A stretch of 64,000 nucleotides of DNA from Dendrolimus kikuchii. Lineage: Eukaryota > Arthropoda > Insecta > Lepidoptera > Lasiocampidae. This document shows positions 1-13,467 of this stretch, piece by piece (positions within the stretch are counted from its first letter, which is position 1; every line of letters starts with the position of its first letter). The notes beneath the pieces are model-generated. The model made no database searches and was not told the DNA's origin. It worked only from the letters and a program-made list of their open reading frames with translations. Position numbers and translations under genes: made by a program. The stretch spans positions 6,408,501-6,472,500 of the forward strand of contig CM034388.1 of the NCBI GenBank assembly GCA_019925095.2, in the 5' to 3' direction.

Positions 1-2640
1 ATCGGGGTCAAACTGAAAAAGTGTTCAACGGTGAGCTCTCATACACGCAGATGGTCTGGATACGTTTGCCCTTTGGAGAGACTACATCACTCTGCTCAGG
101 GCCCGCCCTAGCTTTTTTAAACCCACCGAAACTTAAGAAAACTAAAAGAAGTCTTCTATGTAGTCTAGTCTATTCGTGTCGTATGTACTTGTTGATTTCA
201 TTACTCATATATTTTCAAGTGAACGAATTGTAATATTTTTTGGGTGTTGTGTTTGTTTCTTTTTGCATTAGTAGTTCAAGCATTTTTACAGAAATTTTTG
301 CAGGCATGTTTGTATAGTTTACTAGCGTGCCTACTGTCTCGAGCCGCCTATTCTTTCCTTTTTTACCTTGTGCATAATTGGGATTCTTGCGAGAAACTGT
401 TCACAGTGGCGCCTTCTACATTTTCCTATTACCGCACTGCTTGGTTATAACTTGGTGTTCATCCTCACTTCCTTGAACCTTTACAATTCATAGAATAACA
501 ATAGCCCAGTAAAAAACGTAATAATCTCCTAAGTTCTCCCACGACATTCTGGGGTCCCATGAAGTGAGTGCAGAGTTAGGAACTGCCTGCCCATTTTATC
601 TATGTTCTTCAAACATTGCTACAGGTATTGTTATCACAGAAAAAGGGATAGTTTATTTTATCGAGATAGTTAGTATTTTTCGGGTACGAGTAGCGCCTAG
701 ATAAAAATTTAATGCAATGTAAGCTATGTTAATAATAATTTAAAAATATTAAAAAATAAACTAGTGCTATTCTCCATGGCTGAGCTAGCGACAAAGCCGT
801 GGGGAAAACCCTAGTATACCATTAATTCCATACAACTGCAGTCAATTTTCGACCAATGGTAAGTGGAAAAAAGACGTATTAAATAGAATACCAGCAGATA
901 CCAAGAGTTCAAAATTATTTAAAAGTTACAAAATAAACATACTTACATTTAATCACTGTACTCGAGAATATTTCCTTGATAAAACGTAAAATGATTATTA
1001 CAACACTTAATGACAAAGTTATATAAAATAACATAAAAAATAATTAAAATCACAACACAGCACTATGTTAAAAAATCCATTTCGTTTCTTTAAAAAAAAA
1101 ACAGCCTTCCCGCCAAATGTTTAACACGCGACTGGAACGTACGATATTGTATTTTTATTATCGACAAGCTATCAGTAGTGTTCGACCGGTGTTGTAGGTT
1201 TCGACTTAAATGACGAATTTTCGGCAATCATAGATTTTACACCTATATTATATGTTACTGTGAATTAGGATTACAAAATTTAATGTTGTATTTTTATTAT
1301 TTTATAACAACCACTATGTACTATAATAGCTAATATTTCAGAATCAGTTGTGTACTCGCTAATATAATAATTGTAGTAGGTTATGACAAAAGGAGGATGG
1401 AATATTTTTAAAAGAATTTTAAAATATACCAGGCAAGCACCTCTACTTGAAATTATTCGAGGAGATTTACCCTCAATTTGTGAGTCAAGGACAATGCTTT
1501 AAGGGTTTTAATAAATTCTCAATAAAAAACAAAAGCCGAAAGCATTCGGCAACAGCAAGAGCTGTTGACAACTGAAATTTTCGGCGCAAAACTAACCTGC
1601 CGGTCTGGCACTAAACCATTTGAATATAAACTTTAACCTTAGTGAATTAACCGACGAAAATTAGAATACAATTAAAACAGTCACTTGTTAAAGCACGTAG
1701 ATTATTTAAACTATTCGTATTATATAAAACACAGGAACGCGATTCATGCTGTAATCTTATAGGGCTGCCAGATAAAAAAACTGACAAATCCTGACAAAAA
1801 GATAACTCCAGTAAAAAAAATGTTTATCCTTTGTTTTATTTACAACAAATCTTGAAACACCACTTTAGGCTGAAAAGAAAATTATTACCTACGGAGTAGC
1901 TGCTACTCGGCCCGCGTGACATTTAGACTTTATATTTATGTCTCTTGAGTTATTTAAGATAAACATATACAAAAATTGAGTTATAACTGCTGTGTACGGA
2001 CAGAATTAGGGGCTCTACAAGAGTCATACCAGTTGGACGGAGGCTGCCCAGATAGACACGTTCAAACTATATGGCACTGACCAAACGGTTGTTCCATTAC
2101 TCTGGCATACGGTGGAGATATCCGCCATCCGGCAGTCACCGTGAATCTCACACTACTGTCTGTGATCAAGCAATGGGATATGCATGAATCTTGAGCATAC
2201 AACTCCTCGCAACAAATAAGTTACAAATATTACCGAAAATTTCAAACTCTTGTAACACACGTTTAACCCATAGATATGACATTTCGACAATAAAAAGTGT
2301 ATCGCACAGAAAAGCGGCTTGACCTTGCATTTAAAATTACACTACCAATTGTACTGTATTTATAAAGCATTCCAACAAAGCGCTGTTCCGCTACAATTGT
2401 AGCTACATCGTACGATATCTTCCAGATGGTTTTTCTGAGATAAAATTAATAATGAAATATTTTTTATGTATTGAAATATATTTTATTGATATGTAAACTA
2501 TTACTTTGTATGTCGTGACACGTGTAAACTTTAAATGCTATTAAAGAAGAGGGATTATTATTTATTACTTGTTTTATATTGTTGCTTTATTATTAACTGT
2601 GCTTGCCATTTCGCGTGGTAGGTACTTTGATTTTATATTC
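1..2640. other. No gene seen
   Basis: AT-rich DNA with short open frames (21-233, 244-450) that show no family features. A short dispersed repeat (AATAACAATAGCCCAGTAAA) at about 490-520 recurs at 44750 and, inverted, near 41170-41210. Confidence 0.6.
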
Positions 2641-2643
2641 ATT

Positions 2644-2970
2644 ACTAGATTTTCCCCGCGGGTCAAACCCCGAAGCGAGTCTCTATCTAAAAAGAGCAAG
2701 CATTAGAGATTATATAGAGCAAGCACAGGTTACATTATATTTATTTTATAGATACATTTTTTTATATTAGTGCTATTTGCCCCCGAAAGATTCACTTTAT
2801 TTTATATCAAAAAAGCTGTCCCATTTTCCGGGACGAAAATTATCTATGTCCATATTCGGTATTAAAACTACATAGTTATGTACAAAATAACAGCAAAAAC
2901 GATCCAGTATTCCAGTAGTTATCCGTGAAAGCTTAACAGATAGACAGACCGAGTTACTATCGCATTTTTA
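2644..2970 (-). mobile_element. Helitron-like element, copy 1
   Basis: On the minus strand it starts near GCGATAGTAACTCGGTCTGT and ends with a CG-rich segment and ATCTAGT. It is similar along its length to 5550-5802 and 32541-32835. The 3' hairpin followed by CTAGT fits Helitron-like lepidopteran elements (Lep1 type), but a SINE origin is not excluded. Confidence 0.55.
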
Positions 2971-3009
2971 TAGATTATTAATAGATGTAGCGAGTTAAAT
3001 TGAAAAACA

Positions 3010-3410
3010 CGCGATCAAAATCTTTCCCCCGCTTCTAGATCGCTTCACTTTGGTAGGCGTTGATTCGTTTTGAAACATCCAAACCGTCGACTGGGGCTTC
3101 GTTTCTGGATCGTATTGATAAATCCAGGACTCATCGCCTGTATGAATGTCGTAAATACACCGAGACTAGCTTGCTTCTTTATTTATCATATCACGGCACC
3201 ACTCCACTCGGGCCTGCTTCTGAGCACCGGTGAGGTTGTGCGGCATCCAGTGTCAAACTATCCTCCTCACGCGAAGATAGACGTGTCTCTGAATCTCGTG
3301 AAGGCTTCCCGATCCAATCTGCAGTACGTGCTGAATCTCTTGATACGTAATGATCGTAACGTACAATCGTGCGATTCGTCCGGTTTCAGGCGACACTTGA
3401 AATCGTCCCT
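3010..3410 (-). pseudogene. Degenerate mariner transposase fragment
   Basis: The minus strand reads, across several frame changes, ITYQEIQHVLQIG, then MPHNLTGAQKQARVEWC, then HTGDESWIYQYDPETK and STVWMFQNESTPTKVKRSRS. This order is the mariner linker and the GDE-W first catalytic region. In-frame stops and shifts make it non-functional. The plus-strand open frame over the same bases is a shadow. Confidence 0.75.
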
Positions 3411-4484
3411 TTTTTTAGTTATAAATCATATCTTCAAAATAGATTATAACTGGCCAGTTTCTCATACATAAAGACTTTTTTCGCAATACTTTCTGAGTGG
3501 CCTGGTATATCGAATTTCAGCCAAATCGGTCCAGGAGTTTTTCCCTAAAAGCATAACAGAACGTGAGACAAATATTTTGTTATCCCGGAAACTATCCCAA
3601 TTTTCCTATGGATTTTTCGGGATAAAAAGTATCCTATGTACATCCTCGGCATCGAAAATATGTATGTACTGAGTTTCAGGCAAATCGTTCCAGTAGTTTT
3701 TCCGTGAAAGTGTAACAGACAGAGTTACTTTCGCATTTATAATATTACTAGCTGTGCCCGGGACGTCGTTCACGTGGAATTTGTTTTCAAGACCCCCCGA
3801 TTTTGAAACATTCTTCATTGGTGCTCCGCTCCTATTGGTCTTAGCGTGATGATGTATAGCCTATAGCCTTCCTCAATAAACGGCTATTTAAAACTGAAAG
3901 AATTTTTCAAACCAGACCAGTAGTTCCTGAGATTAGCGCGTTCAAACAAACAAACTCTTCAGCTTTATATATTAGTATAAGATAAGATAATAAAAGGGAA
4001 GGAATGTTGACTAAGTTCGTATTTAAATGGGGCATCATCTGGGATAATGTTAAAGATTTATGCCGTTTCATGGAGAAGTGGCGATGGATTTCCGGCGTTG
4101 TTTCAGATGGGACGTTGTTAATAGCGTTAAATATTGACAGATAAAGTATTTATATACACTTATGTGGTTATGTATTAGGGGCGTTATTTTTTAACGTTTT
4201 AAATATTCGGCTACAGATTGGAAGAACCTTAAAGAAACCTACAAACTTACTCTAACTCAATATGAATAAGACTGCAAATCTTTAACACTAACGCACATTT
4301 TTTACTTACACAATTATTATATGACTATAACCAAGCCATTCGTAAAAAAAATATATATATTCGAAGTAAATTGATGTAACTCGTTCTTCCATCGTCCGTC
4401 GTTCATTATTCGCGAACAGCTAGCGCTTACCCAATTTATTTCATTTTAAAAATAAGCATGTAAAATATTGCGTGAAATAAAGAA

Positions 4485-4512
<28 letters not shown>
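4485..4512. repeat. (AT)n microsatellite
   Basis: A short AT run. Similar short runs are at about 7361-7376 and 28734-28755, and a short GT run is at 22352-22366. Confidence 0.9.
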
Positions 4513-4519
<7 letters not shown>

Positions 4520-5141
4520 TACTCACGCGTGATTGTTTACGTTAGTGGGAAGCACAAGTTTATTTTATTTGTATTTTACGTTATTATAAATTAACTATAA
4601 CCATGGATAGTATTCTTTTCCGTGCTATTGCGAGAAAGAAGAATAATTAATTATTACTTCTATACCTTTAGATGTTACGTTCAAAGCTAGATGGCAGTGT
4701 ATCTAATTATTTCATGGAGGATAATGACGACTATCAAATCAATGTATTTTCAAAGAATAAACAGTTGCCAGTCCGCACAGCCACATATAGCAGAAGGTTT
4801 TATATAGGCGACAGAAGTCCACTCTTTTCGTTATTTGACCAAGTAACCATCAGAAAAAATTAAATCGAAATTATCTCATCGCCATATTTCAAAAGATGCT
4901 GAAAGGATATTGTTCAAAACAATTTTCATTTCTTGCTTTTGTTTCAAAATATTCCTCTTCATAGTTGAAAAGTTAGAGGAAGACACTATTTTCACGACTT
5001 TGGAAGCTAATAGACGGTTCGTTTCTGTCTTTCTATTCGATCGAATCAACCAAAATGATACACGAAACCAAAACATGAATTCAATGTCATTGAATACCGT
5101 ATCGTATCACTTCAGTTCTTTTAACAAAATTGATTCAATTG

Positions 5142-5455
5142 TTTTTTTTTTATTGCAGGAGTTCAGCAGACAGGCAGACGGCCCACTTGATGGAAAGCGG
5201 TTACCATCGCCTATGGACATTTGCAACACTAAAGGTGCTACAAATGCGCTGCTGCTCTCTTAAGGGAGACTGGAACCTGGTCACTAAATACCGGAACAAA
5301 ACTCAAGGTTGTTATGGCGACATGCTTTAGATCAGGGGTGGTAGCCATCCAGTCGGGCAAATGCCCTACCACCTGGCTGTGGGTTGTTTTGTCGCCTCTT
5401 ACGACAGGCCGCCTGGCCGCAGGAAATTGTATTCTTTCTCCGTTCCTGCACGGAT
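5142..5455 (-). mobile_element. A-tailed non-autonomous retroelement, copy 1
   Basis: A 314-bp element starting (minus) ATCCGTGCAGGAACGG and ending TGCAATAAAAAAAA. It is highly similar to copies at 24763, 26762 and 36760. The poly(A) end and fixed 5' end suggest a SINE or LINE-derived retroposon. No clear target duplication was found. Confidence 0.75.
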
Positions 5456-5549
5456 GGAATTTGTTTGATCTGTCTTAATATTGGCCACACCTAATCTTAA
5501 TAATTAATAATTGTTTCTCAAAATAGATATAAAAATTCAACATCTATAA

Positions 5550-5802
5550 ATCAAGCGATAGTAACTCGATCTGTCTGTTTGTTTGCTATAATTTAATTGA
5601 AATGTAGTTTTAATACCGAAAATGGACATAAATTCTTTTCATGCCGGGAGATGGTTGCGATATAAAATAAATTGGGTCTTCTAGGGGCAAATAGCATTAA
5701 CATAAAAACTTAGTACAATGTAACCTGTATTAACGCCTGCCCTTTAAACAAGAAGCACGCATCAAAGGTTGACTCGCGGCGCAGCCGCGGGTAAACTCCA
5801 GT
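5550..5802 (+). mobile_element. Helitron-like element, copy 2
   Basis: It starts GCGATAGTAACTCGATCTGT and ends with the hairpin CGCGGCGCAGCCGCG followed by a degraded CTCCAGT. Confidence 0.55.
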
Positions 5803-6510
5803 ACCGAATAAAAACTCTTTTATTCTAAATATTTTATTCTCATGATAATGATCACGAGTTCTTATTATTGATTATTCTTGATATCCTGGGTCGCTTTTGT
5901 ATTCACAAACAGATGTTGGGATCACTGTATTGATCTTGGGAAAAGGTACTGAAAGAAATGGGCCTCGCTGATGCGTCTTTGTCCTCGCGTATAATAAATA
6001 GTCCACGCTACGCCACTGTACTTATTCAACACTAATTTGTGATCCACAAAATCCAAATCTTTACTCACGTCAAAGAACATTACAGACACAGGAATTCACT
6101 TCTCACTAAGACTTATTACAGTGGCCTCAACTATGATTCACTGCAGGTATCACAGGTGTATAGAGACTTAGTATTAGCAGACGCTTTTTATTTTTTATTT
6201 GTAGGACTTTGTTATGTGTTATTTTGTGGTAGTTTTTCTCTGTATTGTTTACCTTATTATTTGAAACGTGTTTGTTTCATTTGAACCTGTTCGTCCTCAG
6301 AATAAACCTGTTTTCTTTCTTTCTTTTTAATTTAAAGCACATATAAGACTTTCTGTCTCCTTTTCTCCATCATCCGTGAGAAAAACATTTATAAGTTAAA
6401 CCGTCAAACTGCACGATAACAATTACTTGCAGTGCCGTCTAGAATTATCGTCATTGTCACCGATATCATTGTCTTACGAATTCTGACTAATAAATACAAC
6501 GCCATCTTAT

Positions 6511-6559
6511 CAAAATATTTAAATTAAATATGCGTCACATATTTAATTCAAATATTTTG
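6511..6559. repeat. Inverted repeat, 22-bp arms
   Basis: CAAAATATTTAAATTAAATA plus TG at 6511-6532 and its inverse (one mismatch) at 6538-6559, with a 5-bp loop. Confidence 0.88.
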
Positions 6560-6964
6560 TCAGACGTGCTATTAGATGTCGCTCCCTGCAATAAATACAA
6601 TTTGCATATGGAAGAAATACGATAAATTAGGTAACGCTCTTAAATCCTATATTTCTATGGGTGCCACAAATATTTCCACTGTTGCGGTTTTGATTTAAAA
6701 TAACACTTCTGACCTATCGAAGATCATAAAAAGAAAAATAAAACTATATCAATTACGAAGACCAACATTTCATCTTAATTATCTTATTAATTTTTATTTC
6801 TAATGGGAAGCTTCACGATCAGCGGCGGATTTAGGCTAGCTGTCGCCCTAGCCCCGTCGGAACTGCCCACCCTCTTTAGGGTTCCGTAGACATTTTAGCA
6901 GAAACGGAACCCTTATGTAATTGCCATGTCCAGCCGTCCGCCTTATCTATACATTCATAATGAA

Positions 6965-7084
6965 ACTCCACCAGCCCGATGGAGTGACGACCTGCGCAAG
7001 TTCGCCGGTGGGCGCTGGATGAGGAAGTCGAAGGACGGGGATGAGTGGCGCCGACTTAGGACTACGTCCAATAGTGGACTGTGA
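6965..7084 (+). mobile_element. Fragment of RTE/CR1-like reverse transcriptase C-terminus
   Basis: A short open stretch encodes TPPARWSDDLRKFAGGRWMR and DEWRRLRTTSNSGL before TGA. The P-P-x-RW-x-DD-x-RK...W pattern is the end of non-LTR retrotransposon ORF2. Confidence 0.6.
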
Positions 7085-8855
7085 TTGGCTGACGACGAGT
7101 CAAACTAATGCAAATCAATATTTAAATTTGAATTGATCTTACATGTTTACCTTTATAATTAGGCCCCGGCCTCACGGGCTTTTACATAAATCCAGCACTG
7201 TTCATGATAATGATTATTTGTTACTCTTTCACACAATAACTACTGAACAGGTTTTGATAACATCTCAAAGAACATCACAGGAACATAGGCCATCCTATCC
7301 TATTTACATTGAGATATAACATGTCACGTTTATATGATCTAAGCCTATTTATAAATTATATAATATATATATATATTAAAAGCGAATATGAGTTTGTTTG
7401 TGATGCTACGGAATAAATTGTCCTAAAATTTTGCAAATATGTTTTCAGGGAAAAGGTAAGAAAAAAGGACTGCTCCCGAAGGATAGACGAATATAGCCGA
7501 AACGATGGCGCTTCGTTCGCGTTTAATGGCGCCACCGTTGCAATTCCCTACCAAATATATCGTCATAGCAACAAGAATGACAACGCAATTTGAAGTTTCA
7601 CCTTCGCTAGATGGCGTTACAAGTATTATCGATAGGCATTTTGAATTAAGAATTAAGTTTCATGTTACACAGATTTATAACGTGCCCTCTTCGTGACATA
7701 CGTATCCTTTTTTTATAACGCTGCGGAAATGCATTTACGCACTATCTCTGGGCCTAGGAGAAGGTTACCGGACGGCGTGTGGGATTCTCAACGGATGATC
7801 CTCTACTCTGTTTACAAAGTTTACATTAACCCGACCGAAGCCGCAGGTAAAGGTTAGTACTTTATAAAGGCATTGTTTAAATTGGCTAAAATATAACGCC
7901 GCTATGAGTCATGTCATGCCCGATGCCGTGCAAAGCGGGCGGGCCGTGGAAAGTACTAACGAAGAGCTCTTTGAGGGAATTCCAGAATGATTCGACTTCT
8001 GTGCGATGTTCTGGGTATTTTGGGGTAATTTCAACTAAATATTTTTCCATTAATTGGCATAAGGCCGGCCTACGTTTTGATTTTAAAAATAGTCTATTCA
8101 AGTTTACTATGTTTTAGTTATTTAGATATTTTTACTGAATTGTAGTAATTTAAAAACTTCTTTTTTTAGTATGATTAGGTGTAAATAGGATTTTTTTATT
8201 ACTGGAGTACCTATAATTTTTAATTGTTTCGTGTTTTTATATAATGTTAAACATTTATATAAATCATACGCCGTACAAATGGTTGTATGACGTATGATTT
8301 ATATAAATGTTTCACATATATATATGGATTTAATTATTGTTGCGGTCAACTCGATTGATAGCAATATTTAAAAAATGACTCATGGCTTAAATATTACGAT
8401 TTGGTTGTCAATTACCTGACAGCAAAATGAGTGTTTGCCATATTGCGAGACAAAGATCGTATTTTCTGGGATTACGGGGTCTACGAAATTATATTAATTA
8501 TATGTATAAAGTTAAATACTTTTGAAAATACATAAAACTGACTGTAAATAAACATTTTATAGCAAAATAGAAACCGAGTTCAAGAGCACCTAAAAAGAAA
8601 AAAAAAATGTTTTCTACAACACCTCGAATCTCCAACAATAATGAAATTTATAAGAAGTTATTCAGAAGTTTTACTGAATCAATGCAAAGAGAATCGTCAA
8701 AACCGGCTCAGAGGCCTTTCATCGTTCATTTTCGCTCGATCAGCCCAAAAAAGACAGTGAAATTTTAAATAGAAGAAAGAAAGAACAAAGATTTCTTTAA
8801 AACTACAGTATTAAAGTCTGCGAAACACAAAAATAAATGTAACACACATTGGAAT
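7085..8855. other. No clear gene
   Basis: It holds a copy of the ACGTTTATATGATCTAAG motif (7326-7343), an AT run and the 8249-8312 hairpin. The minus frame 7886-8101 (71 codons) has no recognisable family. Confidence 0.5.
8249..8312. repeat. Inverted repeat, 22-bp perfect arms
   Basis: AAACATTTATATAAATCATA plus CG at 8249-8270 and its exact inverse at 8291-8312, with a 20-bp loop. Confidence 0.9.
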
Positions 8856-9300
8856 CAGTGCCGTTAATTGCATTTTATGCGCCCTATGCGAGCTTCTATA
8901 ACTGCGCCCTTGTTTTTTTTTAGATATTATAGGTACCCCAGCTAGGGCAATGCTATGTATATGACTACTTTATTTCATTCAGGGTGATAAAATAACGCAC
9001 AAGGACCTTGGTGTTGGTGGACCAATTATCTAATATTTTGGAAGAAAATTCTATTTTTTTTAAAGAACTAGAACAAAAAAAATGAGCGGAATGTTTTGTC
9101 TAATTTAACAGACGTTTTTGATGATACTGGCATGTAGGTTCGTATGTCTTGGAATCGCACTAGGGGCGCAGCGCGAACTTATCAGGAGCAAACCGAAAAA
9201 AATTATAGTCCTGCCTGGTCTGGCCATTCTTGGACCCCCAGAGACTACTCCCTGTACCTGGGCACCGGTGGCAACTGGCACCGCCCTATTTACGGCACTG
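8856..9300 (+). mobile_element. hAT-like MITE, copy 1
   Basis: A 445-bp element with inverted ends CAGTGCCGT and ACGGCACTG. It is about as long as, and inverted relative to, the element at 59025-59457. No coding capacity. The 8-bp flanks no longer match. The overlapping open frames (9118-9404) are within it and are not genes. Confidence 0.75.
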
Positions 9301-10548
9301 AATGTAAAATGCAGTTAAATATAACAAAAACCAAGAACAATAAATTCGAAATCGAAACCAAACGACGAAACACGTTTGAGAGTATAATAAGCTCTCAGAC
9401 TTAAAAATGTAATATAGATAGAATTGATATAAAATTGAGTCATTTTTCAGATGTTATTTTCGATTACCTAAATGCTTTTTTATAGTTCCGCATCTAAATG
9501 ACGAAAACAATGGATATTTGTCACCACTACGGAACCCATCATAGTTCGTTGACTGGTCAATAATACGTTTTTGCAATATTATTATGAAGCTTATTTTGAT
9601 AGAGGATATCGCAGACGGACAAATGCGCGCATATTACAATACACACATACGAAACAGGGTTGCCACCTTAGCGCTTTCGAGGCTAGATCTAGCGCTTTTT
9701 AGAATAAATGTTACCCTATAAATCACACCTATTTTTAACACGGAAGAAGAATACTTCTTATTTTAGATTTTTACTATACTACTCTTAGCCTCTTAGTAAC
9801 AAATCTAGCGCTGTTTGACTATGATAAACAAATGTAAAATATAATTAAGTGCTTAATTTTTATGTTCTATATTCGTTAAGTGTAGGTAAATAAACCAAAA
9901 ACCGTAATTCGCCATTGTGTACTGGCGCACTAGTGTTGTGGCAACATTTCAATTTACAATATCCCTATAGTATAAATTTGATTTCGAAAACTTAGCATCC
10001 CTATTGTATGTACTATGTTATGTAGTAGGTTTCTTAATTCTAAGACTTTTTAAGCTGTTACAGAAAACGACCTAACGACAATCTAATTTTAGGAAATAAA
10101 TATATTTTTGATTTAAATCTAATCTAGCGCTTTTTCTAGCGAATGTACCGCTTAACACAAACTTGTACAGTACATTCAACAGCCCTACTACCTCTACGTA
10201 TCGTCATCAGCGCTGTCATAAAATAATTAAGACCAGAATGTTACATTCTTTTAGAAAATCATTACACAGGTCTCTGAGTGTTTGGCATGAACTGAAGGGA
10301 GAAGTTTTAATGTGCAGTTTTAATTTTAAAAAATTGTGTAGGTTCATGGTAATCCACGCACAACGAAATGTTCTGCGGAGGTGATAAACTTCTAATGTTT
10401 TCATTATTTGGTTACGAGATTATAATAAACCATATATTTCAAAAGAACTCAGACAAAGACACCAGCGCAATAATCACCAGAATAGATGATAATATTTTTG
10501 GAGAGCGTCTGCTCATGACCTCAGGACCAATATTAATTTAACTACAAT

Positions 10549-10735
10549 CTATACTAATATTATAAAGAGGAAAGATTTGTATTTATCTATTTTTGTAACG
10601 AATAAACTCAAAAACTACTGGACTAATTTCAAAAATTTTATCACCATTAGCATGCTAATTATCCCTGAGTATAATATAGGCTATCAGTATAAATATCCAC
10701 ATCATTAAATACTTATTGCAGAATAACAGCGACAC
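10549..10735 (+). mobile_element. Partial Helitron-like copy
   Basis: It starts TCTATACTAATATTATAAAG and follows 41938-42179 through the GTAACGAATAAACTC and ACCATTAG motifs. Its 3' end is not preserved. Confidence 0.45.
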
Positions 10736-11439
10736 TAATGCGAGTACCTTGTTAAATTTTACCATAATTATAATAAAGCAAGTCGTTTTTTACTATAATT
10801 ATAAGAAAGTGACGAATAAAATAATTATGAAGAGTAACGTAACTAATTAATTCTATACACATAAATAAAGTTGAAGGTCTATTTGTAATGTCAAAATAAA
10901 AATGTACAAAAAACCAGGGGATAATTCGGACCAGGAGATTCCGAACACGCAATTTTAAAATGTTTTGTCTTGTCTTTGAACAGACAGATCTGTTCCGGCT
11001 AATCTCTGAAACGGCTGGACCGATTTTGACGGGACTTCCACTGGCAGATAACTGGCGTTTTAAAGAGTAATTTAGGATACTTTTTTTAGGATTATGCGAA
11101 AAAAGTGTTAAATAAAAATTAGGCAAATGCTTGGTAATTGGAAGGGTTCCGTTGGGGTAATAAACGTTCTTTGTTTTCTTTATTTGGTTTGGTGCCCTGA
11201 TAAACATTTAATCAGAAATATATTGCCATATCTTAAAAACTTATTCACTGGGTTTTATTGAAATCAGTTTTAGAGAAAAAATGAATAATTAAGAGACTAC
11301 TTTACTGGCTTCATTTTTAACAAAATGTTTCAGTTTAGGATAGTTATTTCAGTTTCGAAAGTAAGAGGGCCGAAGATGACAGAGTTTTTACATCTTTGGC
11401 ACCAAGCATTTTGCCAACATTATTATAGATTACACATAC

Positions 11440-11590
11440 GTATAGAAGAGATGGAAGGATTGTGTGAAGGATGACATGATGATTTGTGGTGTGACAGAAG
11501 ATGTATGTCAGAATAGAGGAGTGTAGAAGGAAAAGATATATTGTGCCCACCTCTAATAAATAAGATAAGGTGAAAGAAAAAAAAGATTAT
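11440..11590 (+). mobile_element. LINE 3' fragment (same family as 55681)
   Basis: It contains GATGATTTGTGGTGTGACAG and downstream sequence that parallels the minus strand of the 55681-56185 fragment. It is a short degenerate copy. A related minus-strand fragment may lie at 11915-12170. Confidence 0.45.
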
Positions 11591-12242
11591 AGATTACACA
11601 TTTTCATTTATAAAGTAGTTTAAGGCAAACGGACATGACTAAAACATAAGGGTTCCGTTTCTATCTAAATGGGTACGGAGCCTTGATAATTATTTAAAAA
11701 ACTAAAATTGTGTGGCCGGGGGGAGGGGGGGGGGGACCAAAGACCAATTACCTAAGGAAGTTGGTTTCTACATTTTTTTTGGTACCTTGGTTGGTTAGGC
11801 TTGGAGAGGGTGTAACGCTTTTTCCTCACGTGACGGATTTCTATCAGTTCACTCTACGCCTCACAGTAAGCAGCCGCATACATTAACTTCGTTTAAAAAA
11901 ATATTGTTTCTTATTTTCCCAATTGTTTGGGGTTGGTACTATGTGTATTTTCTATACATATACTCCTCTCCTCTGGTATAAAGTCTCTGCTATATTACAT
12001 TACACCAGAGATCATCTTGTTTGTCATCCTTCATACAATTCATCTATATCCTTTTTGGTTTACCTTTACACTTACTTATCAATTTCTCAGTTTGAAATTT
12101 TTCTTGTCACATGATTTTCATCCTTCCTCATTACATGCCCCTTGGGCTCCTTCCTCTCAATTTTAGTCATGCACCACACCACATATTATGTATTAACTTG
12201 TTTCTGGCCTGTCTATTCTTGCACCAACTTGCATTCACCGTC

Positions 12243-12296
12243 CTTAGATCATATAAACGTATACCTATTGAGATATAGACGTTTATATGATCTAAG
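12243..12296. repeat. Inverted repeat, 18-bp perfect arms
   Basis: CTTAGATCATATAAACGT at 12243-12260 and its inverse at 12279-12296. The same 18-mer (ACGTTTATATGATCTAAG) also occurs at 7326-7343, so the arms may be a MITE terminus. Confidence 0.88.
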
Positions 12297-12439
12297 CGTA
12301 TACCTTTATGCCATCATCATAAAAAAAAATCAAAATACATTCTGATTGTTTCGTTTACGCCCCATTTTCAACCTTTTGTGGGACCTGGAGCTTTAATTTT
12401 ATTTTGTTTGCCGATTTCAAAGGGATTATGATTTTCTGT

Positions 12440-12645
12440 CATTATAGGAAGCAGCTGATCGTGCAATTTGAGATATCACTAAAAACGATTTGAAAATTTC
12501 GTACCAACTTACTATGTGTGAGTGATTAGTTGTAAATTTCGAGGATGACAACAGCAATACTTCTGAATCCGAGTCCGATGAAGATGATGTTGCTGCCAGT
12601 TCTAATCAAGACAGGGAACAAGAAGCAATTAGCGAGATATAATAT
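12440..12645 (+). other. Possible degraded C-terminus of a transposon protein
   Basis: One frame ends VNFEDDNSNTSESESDEDDV, then AASSNQDREQEAISEI and stop. The acidic serine-rich tail looks protein-derived, but upstream frames are broken and no family can be named. Confidence 0.3.
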
Positions 12646-13467
12646 TTAGGTGAAGATTTGTTGAAATAAAATATAATTAAATAATATCATCGTTTTTTAT
12701 TACCGGGAATTTTTAATGAAAAATAAAATGAACGTACACTTTAACGTCAAGTAACATTAAAATAAAGGTCTTTGGATAGTATTTTGGTAAACTGTATAAC
12801 CTTACCATAACGTCGAGAACATTATACAAATTTTCTTGCCTTCTAGGAATATTCAATCCTATCTATAGTCAAGGCCAGTGAATTATAAAAAAGCGAATTT
12901 ATTTGTGCTATTTCAAATTTAACGCTGATCCAAATCTAAAATCCATTAAAAGTAATACGGATATAACAATGCTACGTTCACATAATTTGTCATTTTTGTA
13001 GTTTACCAAGGATATCTAGCGAAATTAAAAGCATAAATCTTTTGATTATATTTAGACGATATTTATCAAAGAACAGCCGACGTGGCGGGTTTGTAAAGGT
13101 TCTTTTAGCTTTTTTTAACAAATTAATTGTTCTGTGAATTATCGCAAGGTTTTAAAGCACTTGCTTACAAAATTATAGTCATTATTATTAAAATAAACAT
13201 CATAGGTTATGTTGAAAAAATGCAAATATGTCGTAAATGAAGCGACCTGATCCTTGCACACTGTTTGACGTAGTAGCTCCGCTGGCATAACGTTACAGAT
13301 ATAAGCCATTTCACAGATGTGTTGTTGGAAGTAATGCGTTATTTGTGATCTAATTGGGCCACAATCAATATCTTTGACACTATAGCAAGTGTAGCCCCCA
13401 GCATAAAAATTGGAGTTGCTAGAGTTTAGACAAATTTGCGAAAGTGGCGCCTCTATTATTTTCTACT

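Noticed and set aside
3070..3471. 133-codon plus frame
   Set aside because: The minus strand over the same bases encodes a recognisable mariner transposase, so this frame is a shadow.
7886..8101. 71-codon minus frame as a gene
   Set aside because: The composition is coding-like but there is no recognisable domain, no splice context and no second copy in the window.
9118..9404. Two overlapping plus frames
   Set aside because: They lie within and just past the hAT-like MITE and have no family features; the partner element at 59025 gives a different broken translation.
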